A model generated the notes under the pieces. It was not told the origin of the DNA. It ran no database searches and saw nothing but the letters and a program-made list of their open reading frames with translations. The translations under genes were made by a program, and so were the position numbers. From contig JBAZYB010000190.1 of the NCBI GenBank assembly GCA_041659545.1, forward strand, positions 1-7,716: a stretch of 7,716 nucleotides of DNA. Direction: 5' to 3'. Source of the DNA: Hyphomicrobium_A sp041659545. GTDB taxonomy: Bacteria > Pseudomonadota > Alphaproteobacteria > Rhizobiales > Hyphomicrobiaceae. Shown here piece by piece: positions 1 to 6,922 of the stretch. Each line of letters starts with the position of its first letter. Positions within the stretch are counted from its first letter, which is position 1.

Positions 1-963
1 GAGCGCTCCGATTGGATCATGCGCGTTCTGCGCAGCGCACTGCAGCCGCTGCGCGGCGACAATGCCCCCTCGCACGTTCAGGGTGCCGCGCTCGCCTGCC
101 TCGAAGCTCTCGCCACAGGTGAAACCGATGCGACAGCGCCTGTCACGCTGAGCGGCCCCGCCGAATCGGTCGAGCAAATCGTGCACGCGCTGATCACCGC
201 CAAGGATGGGCGCCGCACACTCGACGACACGCTCGACAAGCTTTACCGCGTCGCCAACCTGACGCGGGATCGCCTGTCCCTCGAAGCTTGGCGCGTGCTG
301 AGCCACTTCCGCCCGGGCGCCGATTGGCGCCGCGCGCTCGACGATTCTCCGCCCGAAGCGCAGCTCGATCTCATTGAGGACGGCCTCGGCTGGCTCGCGG
401 CCTTCAACGGGCTCATCCACGAGAACATGACCCGCAACAAGGGTTGGTCGTTCCTTGACACTGGCCGGCGCATTGAGCGTGCCGGCAACATGAGCGAAGC
501 CATCCTCTGGCTGTTCGGCCGTCCTTTGGCGCGTGACGAGGAGGCCGGCCGCCTCTATTTCCTGCTTGAGGTGGCCGACAGCTTCATCACCTACCGATCA
601 CGCTATCGCCTCGATCCGATGCTGCCGCTGGTGCTCGACTTGCTGCTCCTCGACGAGACCAACCCGCGCAGCCTCGCCTATCAGCTGGCCAGCATCTCGC
701 AGCACCTCGCGGGGCTGCCTCAACCCAACCAAGGCGCCAGCCTCACCGACGAGCGGCGCCTCATCTTGTCGATGCTCACCTCGATACGGCTCGCTGACGT
801 CGAGGCGCTGGCCAAGGATCCGACACGTTCGGAACTCCAAGCGGCGGTGCGCAATCAGATGCACCTGCTGCCGCAGCTCACCACCGCCATCGAGCGGCAC
901 TACTTCAACCTGCTCGAAGATCAGCCACACCGCGTGCACACGCGGCTGGAGCCCAAGTCATGA
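1..963 (+). CDS. Alpha-E (DUF403) domain protein, 5' partial
   Basis: The reading frame is open from base 1, so the gene starts upstream; the ATG at 19 is internal. The first visible residues (ERSDWIMRVLRSAL) fit the first helix of alpha-E proteins, normally introduced by WLxRYxER, so only about 15-20 residues of this domain are missing. Other family hallmarks, in visible numbering, are LTRDRLSLEAW (about 87-97), ENMTRNKGW followed by LDxGRRIER (about 141-160), TYRSRY (197-202) and LDETNPRSLAYQ (217-228). The domain is almost all helical, with no signal peptide or membrane segment visible. Alpha-E proteins have no proven biochemical activity; their constant partners are circularly permuted ATP-grasp ligases and transglutaminases, and a role in peptide or amide-bond synthesis has been predicted from that. 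The protein may be a free alpha-E of about 335 residues or the C-terminal half of an ATP-grasp/alpha-E fusion; the window cannot decide. The stop overlaps the next gene's start (ATGA), indicating translational coupling. Confidence 0.9.
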   Translation, partial: ERSDWIMRVLRSALQPLRGDNAPSHVQGAALACLEALATGETDATAPVTLSGPAESVEQIVHALITAKDGRRTLDDTLDKLYRVANLTRDRLSLEAWRVLSHFRPGADWRRALDDSPPEAQLDLIEDGLGWLAAFNGLIHENMTRNKGWSFLDTGRRIERAGNMSEAILWLFGRPLARDEEAGRLYFLLEVADSFITYRSRYRLDPMLPLVLDLLLLDETNPRSLAYQLASISQHLAGLPQPNQGASLTDERRLILSMLTSIRLADVEALAKDPTRSELQAAVRNQMHLLPQLTTAIERHYFNLLEDQPHRVHTRLEPKS

Positions 964-1835
964 TCTACGATGTGAGCCATCGCACGATCTACCGCTACTC
1001 TGTACCCGTCGTGCAGAGCCAGCACATCGTGCACATGTCGCCCCGCACCGTTGAGCGCCAGCGGATAAAGGGCCATGCCCTTCTCGTCCAGCCGGCCCCC
1101 ACGATCCGCACCGAGCGCGAGGATTACTTCGGCAATCGCGTCGTCATGTTCGATATCGAGCAGGAGCACAACGAACTCATCGTGCACGCCCACAGCACCA
1201 TCGGCGTGACCGCCCGGCCGGTGCCCGACTTCTCCGTCTCCACCCCGTGGGACGAGCTTGCCGGGCGCATCGCCAATCCGCGCGCCGGCACCGATCTCGA
1301 TGTCGCCCGCTATGCCTGCGCTTCCAAGAACACGCGCTCTTCACCCGACATCGCCGCCTACGCGCGCCAGTCGTTTCCAGCGAACCGCCCCGTCCTCGTC
1401 GGCGCCTGGGATCTCATCGAACGCATCTATTCGGATTTTACCTTCGATTCCACGGCAACCGACGTTTCGACGCCCATCACCCAGGTCCTGCAGCAGCGGC
1501 GCGGCGTATGTCAGGATTTCTCGCATTTGGCCCTGGCGTGCCTGCGCGCCATGCGCCTCTCTGCCCGCTACGTCAGTGGCTACATTCTCACGCAACCGCC
1601 GCCCGGAACGCCGCGCCTTGCCGGCGCCGACGCTTCGCACGCCTGGATCTCCGTATGGTCGCCGGAGTTCGGCTGGGTCGACTTCGATCCCACCAACGGC
1701 CTGATGCCCCGCGACGAGCACATTACCATCGCCTACGGGCGGGACTACGACGACGTAAGCCCCATCAGCGGCATCCTGCTCGGCGGCAGCGAACATTCCG
1801 TCCACGTCGGTGTTGACGTCGTGCCCATCACCTGA
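960..1835 (+). CDS. Transglutaminase-like protein with N-terminal bacterial transglutaminase domain
   Basis: A 291-residue cytosolic-looking protein without signal peptide. Residues 1-85 form the N-terminal beta region typical of this family (opening MIYDVSHRTIYRYSVPV, a close fit). The transglutaminase core follows, with the papain-like triad visible: Cys184 in GVCQDFSH, His227 in ASHAWISVW and Asp243 in DFDPTNG. Length is usual for the family (about 270-300). Family members carry out thiol-based acyl transfer or peptide hydrolysis; the substrate here is unknown. The start ATG overlaps the alpha-E stop, with GGAG eight bases upstream, so the two proteins are co-translated and likely act together, probably with an upstream ATP-grasp ligase that makes an amide-linked product which this enzyme would trim or transfer. 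That last step is inference from gene context. The gene ends 7 bases from the convergent permease gene, so the proteasome-like (Anbu) protease gene sometimes found in such clusters does not follow here. Confidence 0.93.
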   Translation: MIYDVSHRTIYRYSVPVVQSQHIVHMSPRTVERQRIKGHALLVQPAPTIRTEREDYFGNRVVMFDIEQEHNELIVHAHSTIGVTARPVPDFSVSTPWDELAGRIANPRAGTDLDVARYACASKNTRSSPDIAAYARQSFPANRPVLVGAWDLIERIYSDFTFDSTATDVSTPITQVLQQRRGVCQDFSHLALACLRAMRLSARYVSGYILTQPPPGTPRLAGADASHAWISVWSPEFGWVDFDPTNGLMPRDEHITIAYGRDYDDVSPISGILLGGSEHSVHVGVDVVPIT

Positions 1836-1846
1836 GCCGCGCTCAG
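1832..1846. other. Small hairpin spanning both convergent stop codons
   Basis: The sequence CTGAGC-CGC-GCTCAG is a perfect 6-bp inverted repeat with a 3-base loop. Its left arm contains the TGA stop of the transglutaminase gene (1833-1835) and its right arm the TGA stop, read on the other strand, of the ABC permease gene (1843-1845). Neither side has a T-tract, so it is not a standard intrinsic terminator; it may still act as a weak bidirectional transcript end or simply reflect compact packing. Confidence 0.45.
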
Positions 1847-2973
1847 CCCTGTGCAGCGGCCATCGTTCCGCGGAACCGCCACATCGCGACGAGGAACAGC
1901 ACCGCGCCAATGCCGGCCATGGCTACGAGCTGCGGCCAGACGACGTCCAGCCCCGCGGCTCGGTAAAGCACCGCCTGCGAGAAGCTTGTGAAATGCGTCG
2001 ACGGTGCCGCCTGCATGACCTGGCGCAGCAACGTCGGCATCGCTTCCTGCGGCGTGACACCGCCCGACAACATGTTCATGACGACGAAGAACGGTATCGC
2101 CAGAAGCCCGAACTGCGGCATCGACCGGGCAAGGGTCGCCAACGCAATACCCAGCGAGCACATCGAGAACAGAAAGATCGCCGCGCCGAAAATAAACAGG
2201 CTGATCGATCCGTTGATTGTCACTTGCAACAGCGTTTGCACAACGAGTGTGATCGACAAAAGCGCCGCCGCGACGATAACGAGACCGTTCGCCCAAATCT
2301 TGGCCAGCATGATCTCGGCGGGCGTTACCGGCATCACCAGAAGATGCTCGATCGTGCCATGCTCGCGCTCGCGGATGACTGCAGCTCCGGATAGAATGAG
2401 CGACAGCATCGTGATATTGCTGACGATCTGCATCACCGCCATGAACCAGCTCGATTCCAGATTGGGATTGAACTTGGCGCGCATCGACAAGCTGACGGGC
2501 AGCGTGTTCGAGCCCTCGCTGCGGCTGACATAGTCGGCAAGCTCGCTCTGCAGGATACTCGTTACATAGATCGTGCCATTACCTGCCAACGTCATCGCCG
2601 TCGCGTCGACGTCGAGCTGCAAGGTCGGATGGCGTCCGGCAACGACGTCCGCTTGAAAGCGCGGCGGAATCACCACGACAAACGTGTACCGCCCCGAATC
2701 CATCGCCGGGTCGATGTCGGCAACTGACGGCAGCAGCGCTGCGGGTTTGAAGTACGGGCGCAGAAATGCATCGCGCAGCCGCCGCGACAGGTCTGTACCA
2801 TCCTCATCGACGACGGCGATCGACGCATTGCGGACCTCCGTTCTGACGCCCGCCGCGACCGTGTAGATGGCGAACGTGAAGGTGTAGAGGATGAGAATCA
2901 CCAGCACCGGATCGTAGCGAAGGCTGTAGAGCTCCTTCACGCCAAGCCGATAGATATGCTCGAAGGACGGCAT
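1843..2973 (-). CDS. yhhJ: ABC-2 type exporter permease, YhhJ-like
   Basis: A 376-residue inner-membrane permease that closely fits E. coli YhhJ in length and sequence pattern. One membrane segment lies near 22-41, then a large periplasmic domain (about 42-176), then five further hydrophobic segments near 177-198, 228-249, 257-280, 288-305 and 345-365. The conserved cytoplasmic elbow of ABC-2 permeases is clear at 199-215 (VIREREHGTIEHLLVMP), as is the late FxxxxxMLSGG-TP motif at 296-308. AGGAG eight bases before the ATG supports the start; it overlaps the 3' end of the upstream ATPase/permease gene, whose stop is only 2 bases away, so translation is coupled. It should pair with the permease half of that protein, to which it is paralogous, giving a heterodimeric channel. 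The exported substrate is not known. The symbol rests on sequence pattern plus the conserved gene order. Confidence 0.92.
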   Translation of the reverse strand: MPSFEHIYRLGVKELYSLRYDPVLVILILYTFTFAIYTVAAGVRTEVRNASIAVVDEDGTDLSRRLRDAFLRPYFKPAALLPSVADIDPAMDSGRYTFVVVIPPRFQADVVAGRHPTLQLDVDATAMTLAGNGTIYVTSILQSELADYVSRSEGSNTLPVSLSMRAKFNPNLESSWFMAVMQIVSNITMLSLILSGAAVIREREHGTIEHLLVMPVTPAEIMLAKIWANGLVIVAAALLSITLVVQTLLQVTINGSISLFIFGAAIFLFSMCSLGIALATLARSMPQFGLLAIPFFVVMNMLSGGVTPQEAMPTLLRQVMQAAPSTHFTSFSQAVLYRAAGLDVVWPQLVAMAGIGAVLFLVAMWRFRGTMAAAQG

Positions 2974-2975
2974 GC

Positions 2976-5720
2976 CTACGGCTCCTGCTTACGCAACAGA
3001 AGGGTCGCTGCGCCGATAAACACGACACAGAACGCCGCAAGGGCGAGATGATCGGCGTAGAGTTCGGAAAATCCGAGCCCCTTATTGAATACGCCAGCAC
3101 TGATGCGCTGAAAGTAGAGGGATGGAAAGAGCGTGCCAATCAACCGCGCGCCGCCCTCGAGCGACGAGACCGGATACATCATGCCGGAGAAATTCACCGT
3201 CGGGATTGTGACGATGATAGCCGAGCCGAAAATGGCGGCGATTTGCGAGCGCACGAACGTCGAGATGACCAGCCCGAAGGAAGTCGCCGCGCCGACAAAC
3301 AGCACCGCCCCCGAGGCGAGCGCCAGGAAGCTGCCCGTCATGGGCACGCGGAACACCAAGACGATCATCGTCGTCAGCATCGCAAAGCTAATGGCGCCAA
3401 TGCCGATATAGGGAAGTTGCTTGCCGAGCAGGAACTCCAGCTTGCTTGCCGGCGCCGCATAAAGGTTGATGATCGAGCCCAGCTCTTTCTCGCGCACAAT
3501 GCCGAGTGCCGTCAGCATGGTGCAGAACATGATGAGCATCATCATCAGCACACCCGGCGAAATGGCATAGATGCTCAGGAACGCCTGATTGTAGCGAAAC
3601 CGCACCTCGATGTCCGCTGGCGTGAGCAACGGAACACTCCCCGTTTCCCGGCGCGACAGGTCCTCGAGATAATTATTGATCACACCCTGCACGTAGCCGC
3701 GCGCCGTCTCGGCCCTGAACGTGTCCGCCCCATCCACCCAGATGCCGATTTCCGGCGCATGCGAGCGCAGCAGGTCGCGGCCAAAGTGGGGCGGCACGGC
3801 GATCGCCACCTTGATGTCACCCGAGCGCATCCGCTCATCGATGTCGCCCTCCGAGTTCAGCTTCGGCTGCTCGCTGAAATATCGCGATGCCGAGAACGCT
3901 TCACCCAGTGTCGCACTCTCTTGCGATTGATCGCGGTCGAGGATGGCATAGCGAACATCCTCCAAGTCAAAGGAGATGCCGTAGGCCATCGTCACCAGCA
4001 AAATGACCGGCCCAAGTAGCGCGAATGCGATGCGGATCGGATCGCGCACGAGCTCCAATGCCTCACGCCGCGCAAATGCCCATATCCGTGCCGGACTGAA
4101 GCGCTCGTCCGAATGACGCTCGAATTTCTTCGCCTCTGTCTTGGCGAATGCCGCCTCGGACTTTTCCTCAACGGCATCCTCCGACCCGTCGGCATCCTCC
4201 AGATAGTCGATAAAGGCTTCCGACAGCGTCTCCGCCCCCCGCGCTTCGCGCAGCTCAGACGGCGCGCCGATGGCGAGGATGCGCCCGGCGTGCATCAGCG
4301 AGATGCGATCGCAGCGCTCCGCCTCGTTCACGAAGTGGGTCGATATGAAGATCGTCACGCCGTCCTTGCGCGACAGCTCGATGAGCAGCGCCCAGAAATT
4401 ATCACGCGCCACCGGATCGACGCCTGACGTCGGCTCATCGAGAATGAGCATCTCCGGGCTGTGAATGACGGCCACGGCGAGCTGCAACCGCTGCCGCATG
4501 CCCAGCGATAGCGCATCGGGCATAGAATCGGCCACCGCTTCGAGGCCGAACCGCGCCAGCATTTCGGCGACGCGCGCCTGCATCGCACCGGCCGGGACAT
4601 GAAACAGCCGCGCGTGCAGCACCAGGTTCTGCCGCACCGACAGCTCGGTGTAGAGCGAGAACCCCTGCGACATGTAGCCGACGCGCCGGCGGGTCTCCAT
4701 ATCGCCCGCATCGATGGGCCGGCCGAGCAGCGATGCTGTACCCGACGTGGGCTGCAGCAACCCCGTCAGCATCTTCATCGTCGTCGACTTCCCGCAGCCG
4801 TTGGAGCCGAGAAAACCGAAGATCTCGCCTTGCTCGATGCGGATGCTGATCCGGTCTACGGCTGTGAAGTCCCCGAAGCGCATGGTCAGGTCGTGCGCCT
4901 CGATGGCCGGCGCGCCTTCGCGAGGCACCCGCGGAATGAACGTCAGCTTCTTGTGCCCGAGCCGCTTCTCCTCAGGCAGCAGTTCGACGAACGCCTCTTC
5001 CAGAGTATCGCGGCCCGTCATGTTCTTGAGGTCTGCAGCAGAGCCCGTGGCCACCACGCGGCCATCGTCCATGGCGATCAGCGACTGGAATTGCTCCGCT
5101 TCCTCCATGTAGGCGGTGGCTGTTAGCACGCTCATGCCTTCGCGCCGGCTGCGGATGCGCCCGATCAGCTCCCAGAACCGCTTGCGCGACAGCGGATCGA
5201 CGCCGGTCGTCGGCTCGTCGAGCACCAGCAGATCGGGGTCATGAATCAGCGCGCAGCAAAGTGCCAGCTTCTGCTTCATGCCGCCCGACAGCTTGCCGGC
5301 CGGGCGGTCCGCAAACGCATCGAGCTGCGTCGAGCGCAAAAGATCGTTGATGCGCCACCGCCGTTCCTCCTCTTCCTGAGCGAACAGGCGCGCAAAGAAA
5401 TCGACGTTCTCGTAGACCGACAGCGTCGGATAGAGATTGCGGCCAAGACCCTGCGGCATGTATGCGATGCGCGCGCATACGGCGCTGCGGTGGCGCGAAT
5501 CGCCCATGCTGCCGCCGAGCGCCATCACTTGGCCCGACTGCAGCTTGCGGACGCCTGCCACCAGCGCCTGCGCCGTGGACTTGCCGACGCCGTCGGGGCC
5601 GATCAGACCCACCATGCGGCCGGCGGGGATGATCATCGAGACGTTGTCGAGCGCTACGACGCGCCCATAGCGATGCGTCACCGCATGCAATTCGGCAACG
5701 GCACAATCGCCAGCGCGCAT
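2976..5720 (-). CDS. rbbA: RbbA-like ABC transporter: two ATPase domains fused to an ABC-2 permease
   Basis: At 914 residues it matches the roughly 910-residue E. coli RbbA. ATPase domain 1 (about 8-235): Walker A GPDGVGKST at 41-49, Q-loop Gln90, signature LSGGM at 144-148, Walker B LLVLDEP at 164-170. ATPase domain 2 (about 272-495): Walker A GSNGCGKST at 305-313, Q-loop Gln352, signature LSLGM at 404-408, Walker B LILDEP at 425-430, H-loop His462. An acidic, charged linker (about 508-540) leads to an ABC-2 permease (about 545-912): one membrane segment at 563-583, a periplasmic domain, then about five more segments, with the elbow VREKELGSI at 742-750. Domain 1 has Ala203 where the H-loop His is expected. 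RbbA was named as a ribosome-bound ATPase, but fused permease domains and exporter gene neighbours argue for membrane export here; a ribosome role cannot be judged from sequence. The start has GAGAGA five bases upstream and lies 8 bases after the HlyD gene's stop, in one operon. Confidence 0.94.
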   Translation of the reverse strand: MRAGDCAVAELHAVTHRYGRVVALDNVSMIIPAGRMVGLIGPDGVGKSTAQALVAGVRKLQSGQVMALGGSMGDSRHRSAVCARIAYMPQGLGRNLYPTLSVYENVDFFARLFAQEEEERRWRINDLLRSTQLDAFADRPAGKLSGGMKQKLALCCALIHDPDLLVLDEPTTGVDPLSRKRFWELIGRIRSRREGMSVLTATAYMEEAEQFQSLIAMDDGRVVATGSAADLKNMTGRDTLEEAFVELLPEEKRLGHKKLTFIPRVPREGAPAIEAHDLTMRFGDFTAVDRISIRIEQGEIFGFLGSNGCGKSTTMKMLTGLLQPTSGTASLLGRPIDAGDMETRRRVGYMSQGFSLYTELSVRQNLVLHARLFHVPAGAMQARVAEMLARFGLEAVADSMPDALSLGMRQRLQLAVAVIHSPEMLILDEPTSGVDPVARDNFWALLIELSRKDGVTIFISTHFVNEAERCDRISLMHAGRILAIGAPSELREARGAETLSEAFIDYLEDADGSEDAVEEKSEAAFAKTEAKKFERHSDERFSPARIWAFARREALELVRDPIRIAFALLGPVILLVTMAYGISFDLEDVRYAILDRDQSQESATLGEAFSASRYFSEQPKLNSEGDIDERMRSGDIKVAIAVPPHFGRDLLRSHAPEIGIWVDGADTFRAETARGYVQGVINNYLEDLSRRETGSVPLLTPADIEVRFRYNQAFLSIYAISPGVLMMMLIMFCTMLTALGIVREKELGSIINLYAAPASKLEFLLGKQLPYIGIGAISFAMLTTMIVLVFRVPMTGSFLALASGAVLFVGAATSFGLVISTFVRSQIAAIFGSAIIVTIPTVNFSGMMYPVSSLEGGARLIGTLFPSLYFQRISAGVFNKGLGFSELYADHLALAAFCVVFIGAATLLLRKQEP

Positions 5721-5728
5721 CTATTCTC

Positions 5729-6754
5729 TCACGTATCTGCGGGCAGCGACGCGGCGAGGAAGTCGGGCCACTTTGCATTGGGCGAAAGCCGTATGTAGGC
5801 GACGCCGGGCACGCCGGTCTTCACCCACGCCGTATACTTTTCGAGGATTTCGACCGGAAGCTGCACCTTCACCCGGAACATCAACTTCTCGCGCTCGCGC
5901 TGCGTCTCGACGTACTTGGGCGTGAATTGCGCCTCCGTAGCGACGAACGAGACCGACGCTGGGACGACGTACTGTGGAACCGCATCGAAGATGATGCGTG
6001 CTTCCGCACCAATCGGCAGGCGTCCCGCTTCGCTGGTGGGCAGAAACACCGTCATGTAGACGTCGGTCACATCGAGAAGTGTCAGCACCTTCCCGCCCGC
6101 CGCCAGCACTTCCCCGGGCAGCGCCAGTCGATACTGCACCCGCCCGGAACGTGGTGCCGTCAGGACGCTGTCGTCGAGATAGGTCTGAATGCGTGCCACG
6201 CGCGCCGTCGCCGATTCGATATTCGCCTTCGCCAGATCGATCTGTGCGTGCGCACTGTTGACCGCCGCCTCCGCGCTGATCTTGGCCGAGGTGCGCTGTT
6301 CGACGACTTCCTTCGGCGTGTATCCCTTCACCGCCAGCTTCTCGGAACGGTCGAGCTCCTGCTTGGCGAGCGTCAGCTCGCTGTTACGTTGCGCAAGCAG
6401 AGCGATGGCCTGATCGAGCTGCCGCTCGGCCTGGCGCGCCTCGGCCTTGGCGTCGTTCATCTGCGCTTCGAGCTCGGCCGTATCCATGATGGCAAGCGTC
6501 TGACCCTGCTTGACGCTATCGCCTTCCTTGACCAGCACCTCTTTCAGCCGGCCGGCGAGCTTCGTGGCTACGTCGACCCGCTCCGCCTCGATTCGGCCGT
6601 TGGCCATGGCAAAGCCAGGCGGCAGCGACGGCGCCGACAGCTTGCGCCAGACGAGATACCCCCCGCCGACCACAGCGGCCACGAGCAGCGCGCCGATCAA
6701 CAGAGCTTTCAAGGTCACTCGGGACCCGGGCAGATTCGGGGGCCACTCGGGCAT
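5729..6754 (-). CDS. yhiI: HlyD-family membrane fusion protein, YhiI-like
   Basis: Periplasmic adaptor of the exporter encoded by the next two genes. From the chosen ATG it has 341 residues: a membrane anchor at about 14-36, the motif MANGRIEAERVDVATKLAGR (about 50-69) opening the lipoyl-like domain, a helical hairpin/coiled coil at about 93-195 rich in Ala, Gln and Glu, the returning lipoyl half (SVLTAPRSGRVQYRLALPGE, about 196-215), and a beta-barrel region ending near 325. The pattern closely fits E. coli YhiI (about 355 residues). The frame is open further upstream to a GTG at 6841, which would give 370 residues, and there is another ATG at 6772. I prefer 6754 because GGAAAG sits five bases ahead, the membrane anchor then falls at the usual distance from the N-terminus, and the predicted transcription start (about 6826) lies inside the longer version. 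An outer-membrane TolC-like partner must be encoded elsewhere. Confidence 0.92.
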   Translation of the reverse strand: MPEWPPNLPGSRVTLKALLIGALLVAAVVGGGYLVWRKLSAPSLPPGFAMANGRIEAERVDVATKLAGRLKEVLVKEGDSVKQGQTLAIMDTAELEAQMNDAKAEARQAERQLDQAIALLAQRNSELTLAKQELDRSEKLAVKGYTPKEVVEQRTSAKISAEAAVNSAHAQIDLAKANIESATARVARIQTYLDDSVLTAPRSGRVQYRLALPGEVLAAGGKVLTLLDVTDVYMTVFLPTSEAGRLPIGAEARIIFDAVPQYVVPASVSFVATEAQFTPKYVETQREREKLMFRVKVQLPVEILEKYTAWVKTGVPGVAYIRLSPNAKWPDFLAASLPADT

Positions 6755-6759
6755 TGTGA

Positions 6760-6765
6760 CTTTCC
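6760..6765 (-). promoter_or_regulatory. Ribosome binding site that decides the HlyD-protein start
   Basis: On the minus strand GGAAAG stands five bases before the ATG at 6754. The alternative in-frame starts at 6772 (ATG) and 6841 (GTG) have no comparable purine-rich stretch at a suitable distance, so this site favours the 341-residue product. Confidence 0.6.
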
Positions 6766-6832
6766 ACTGCATCGGTTGGGGCAAGCGTAAACCCAGCATG
6801 TCGTGCAATCCACCCGAAGGATACTGCACTGC

Positions 6833-6838
6833 AATATG
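6833..6838 (-). promoter_or_regulatory. Candidate -10 element for the exporter operon
   Basis: Read on the minus strand the hexamer is CATATT, four of six matches to TATAAT. It would place the transcription start near 6826, giving a 72-base leader before the ATG at 6754. No good -35 hexamer is present; an FNR/FixK-type box occupies that position, as expected for an activator-dependent promoter. The match alone is weak; the spacing to the box is what makes it credible. Confidence 0.45.
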
Positions 6839-6860
6839 CACACATCACAACGGGCCGAGA

Positions 6861-6874
6861 TTGATTTTGCTCAA
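6861..6874 (-). promoter_or_regulatory. FNR/FixK-type binding site upstream of the exporter operon
   Basis: The minus strand reads TTGAG-CAAA-ATCAA, nine of ten matches to the FNR/FixK consensus TTGAT-N4-ATCAA, with both TTGA/TCAA arms perfect. It lies in the 168-base gap between the flavin reductase stop and the HlyD start. Its centre (6867.5) is 41.5 bases before the start site predicted from the -10 element at 6833-6838, the standard position for class II activation by Crp/FNR-family regulators. Oxygen- or redox-responsive control of the downstream three genes is therefore inferred; the regulator itself is not in the window. Confidence 0.6.
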
Positions 6875-6922
6875 GCCCCGACACCGGCGCCAGCAAGGAC
6901 AATGCCCTTGGCCGAGTCGTGG

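Noticed and set aside
19..21. ATG at 19 as the true start of the alpha-E protein
   Set aside because: The frame is open to base 1 and the residues before this ATG (ERSDWI) fit the conserved first helix of the family, so the start is upstream of the window.
1810..2394. Plus-strand open frame (194 codons) running past the transglutaminase stop
   Set aside because: Antisense to the YhhJ-like permease; very Arg/His/Gln-rich product and no family pattern.
3048..4019. Long plus-strand open frame (323 codons) opposite the RbbA-like gene
   Set aside because: It lies wholly antisense to the well-supported permease part of that gene; its product is rich in Arg, His and Gln with no family resemblance, as expected of antisense frames in GC-rich DNA.
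5927..6790. Plus-strand open frame (287 codons) opposite the HlyD gene
   Set aside because: Antisense to a clear HlyD protein, with an Arg/His-rich low-quality product; also crosses the operon's leader region.
6894..6910. Hairpin CAAGG-N7-CCTTG just after the flavin reductase stop as a terminator
   Set aside because: Only five base pairs, a seven-base loop and no T-tract in the direction of transcription; too weak to call.
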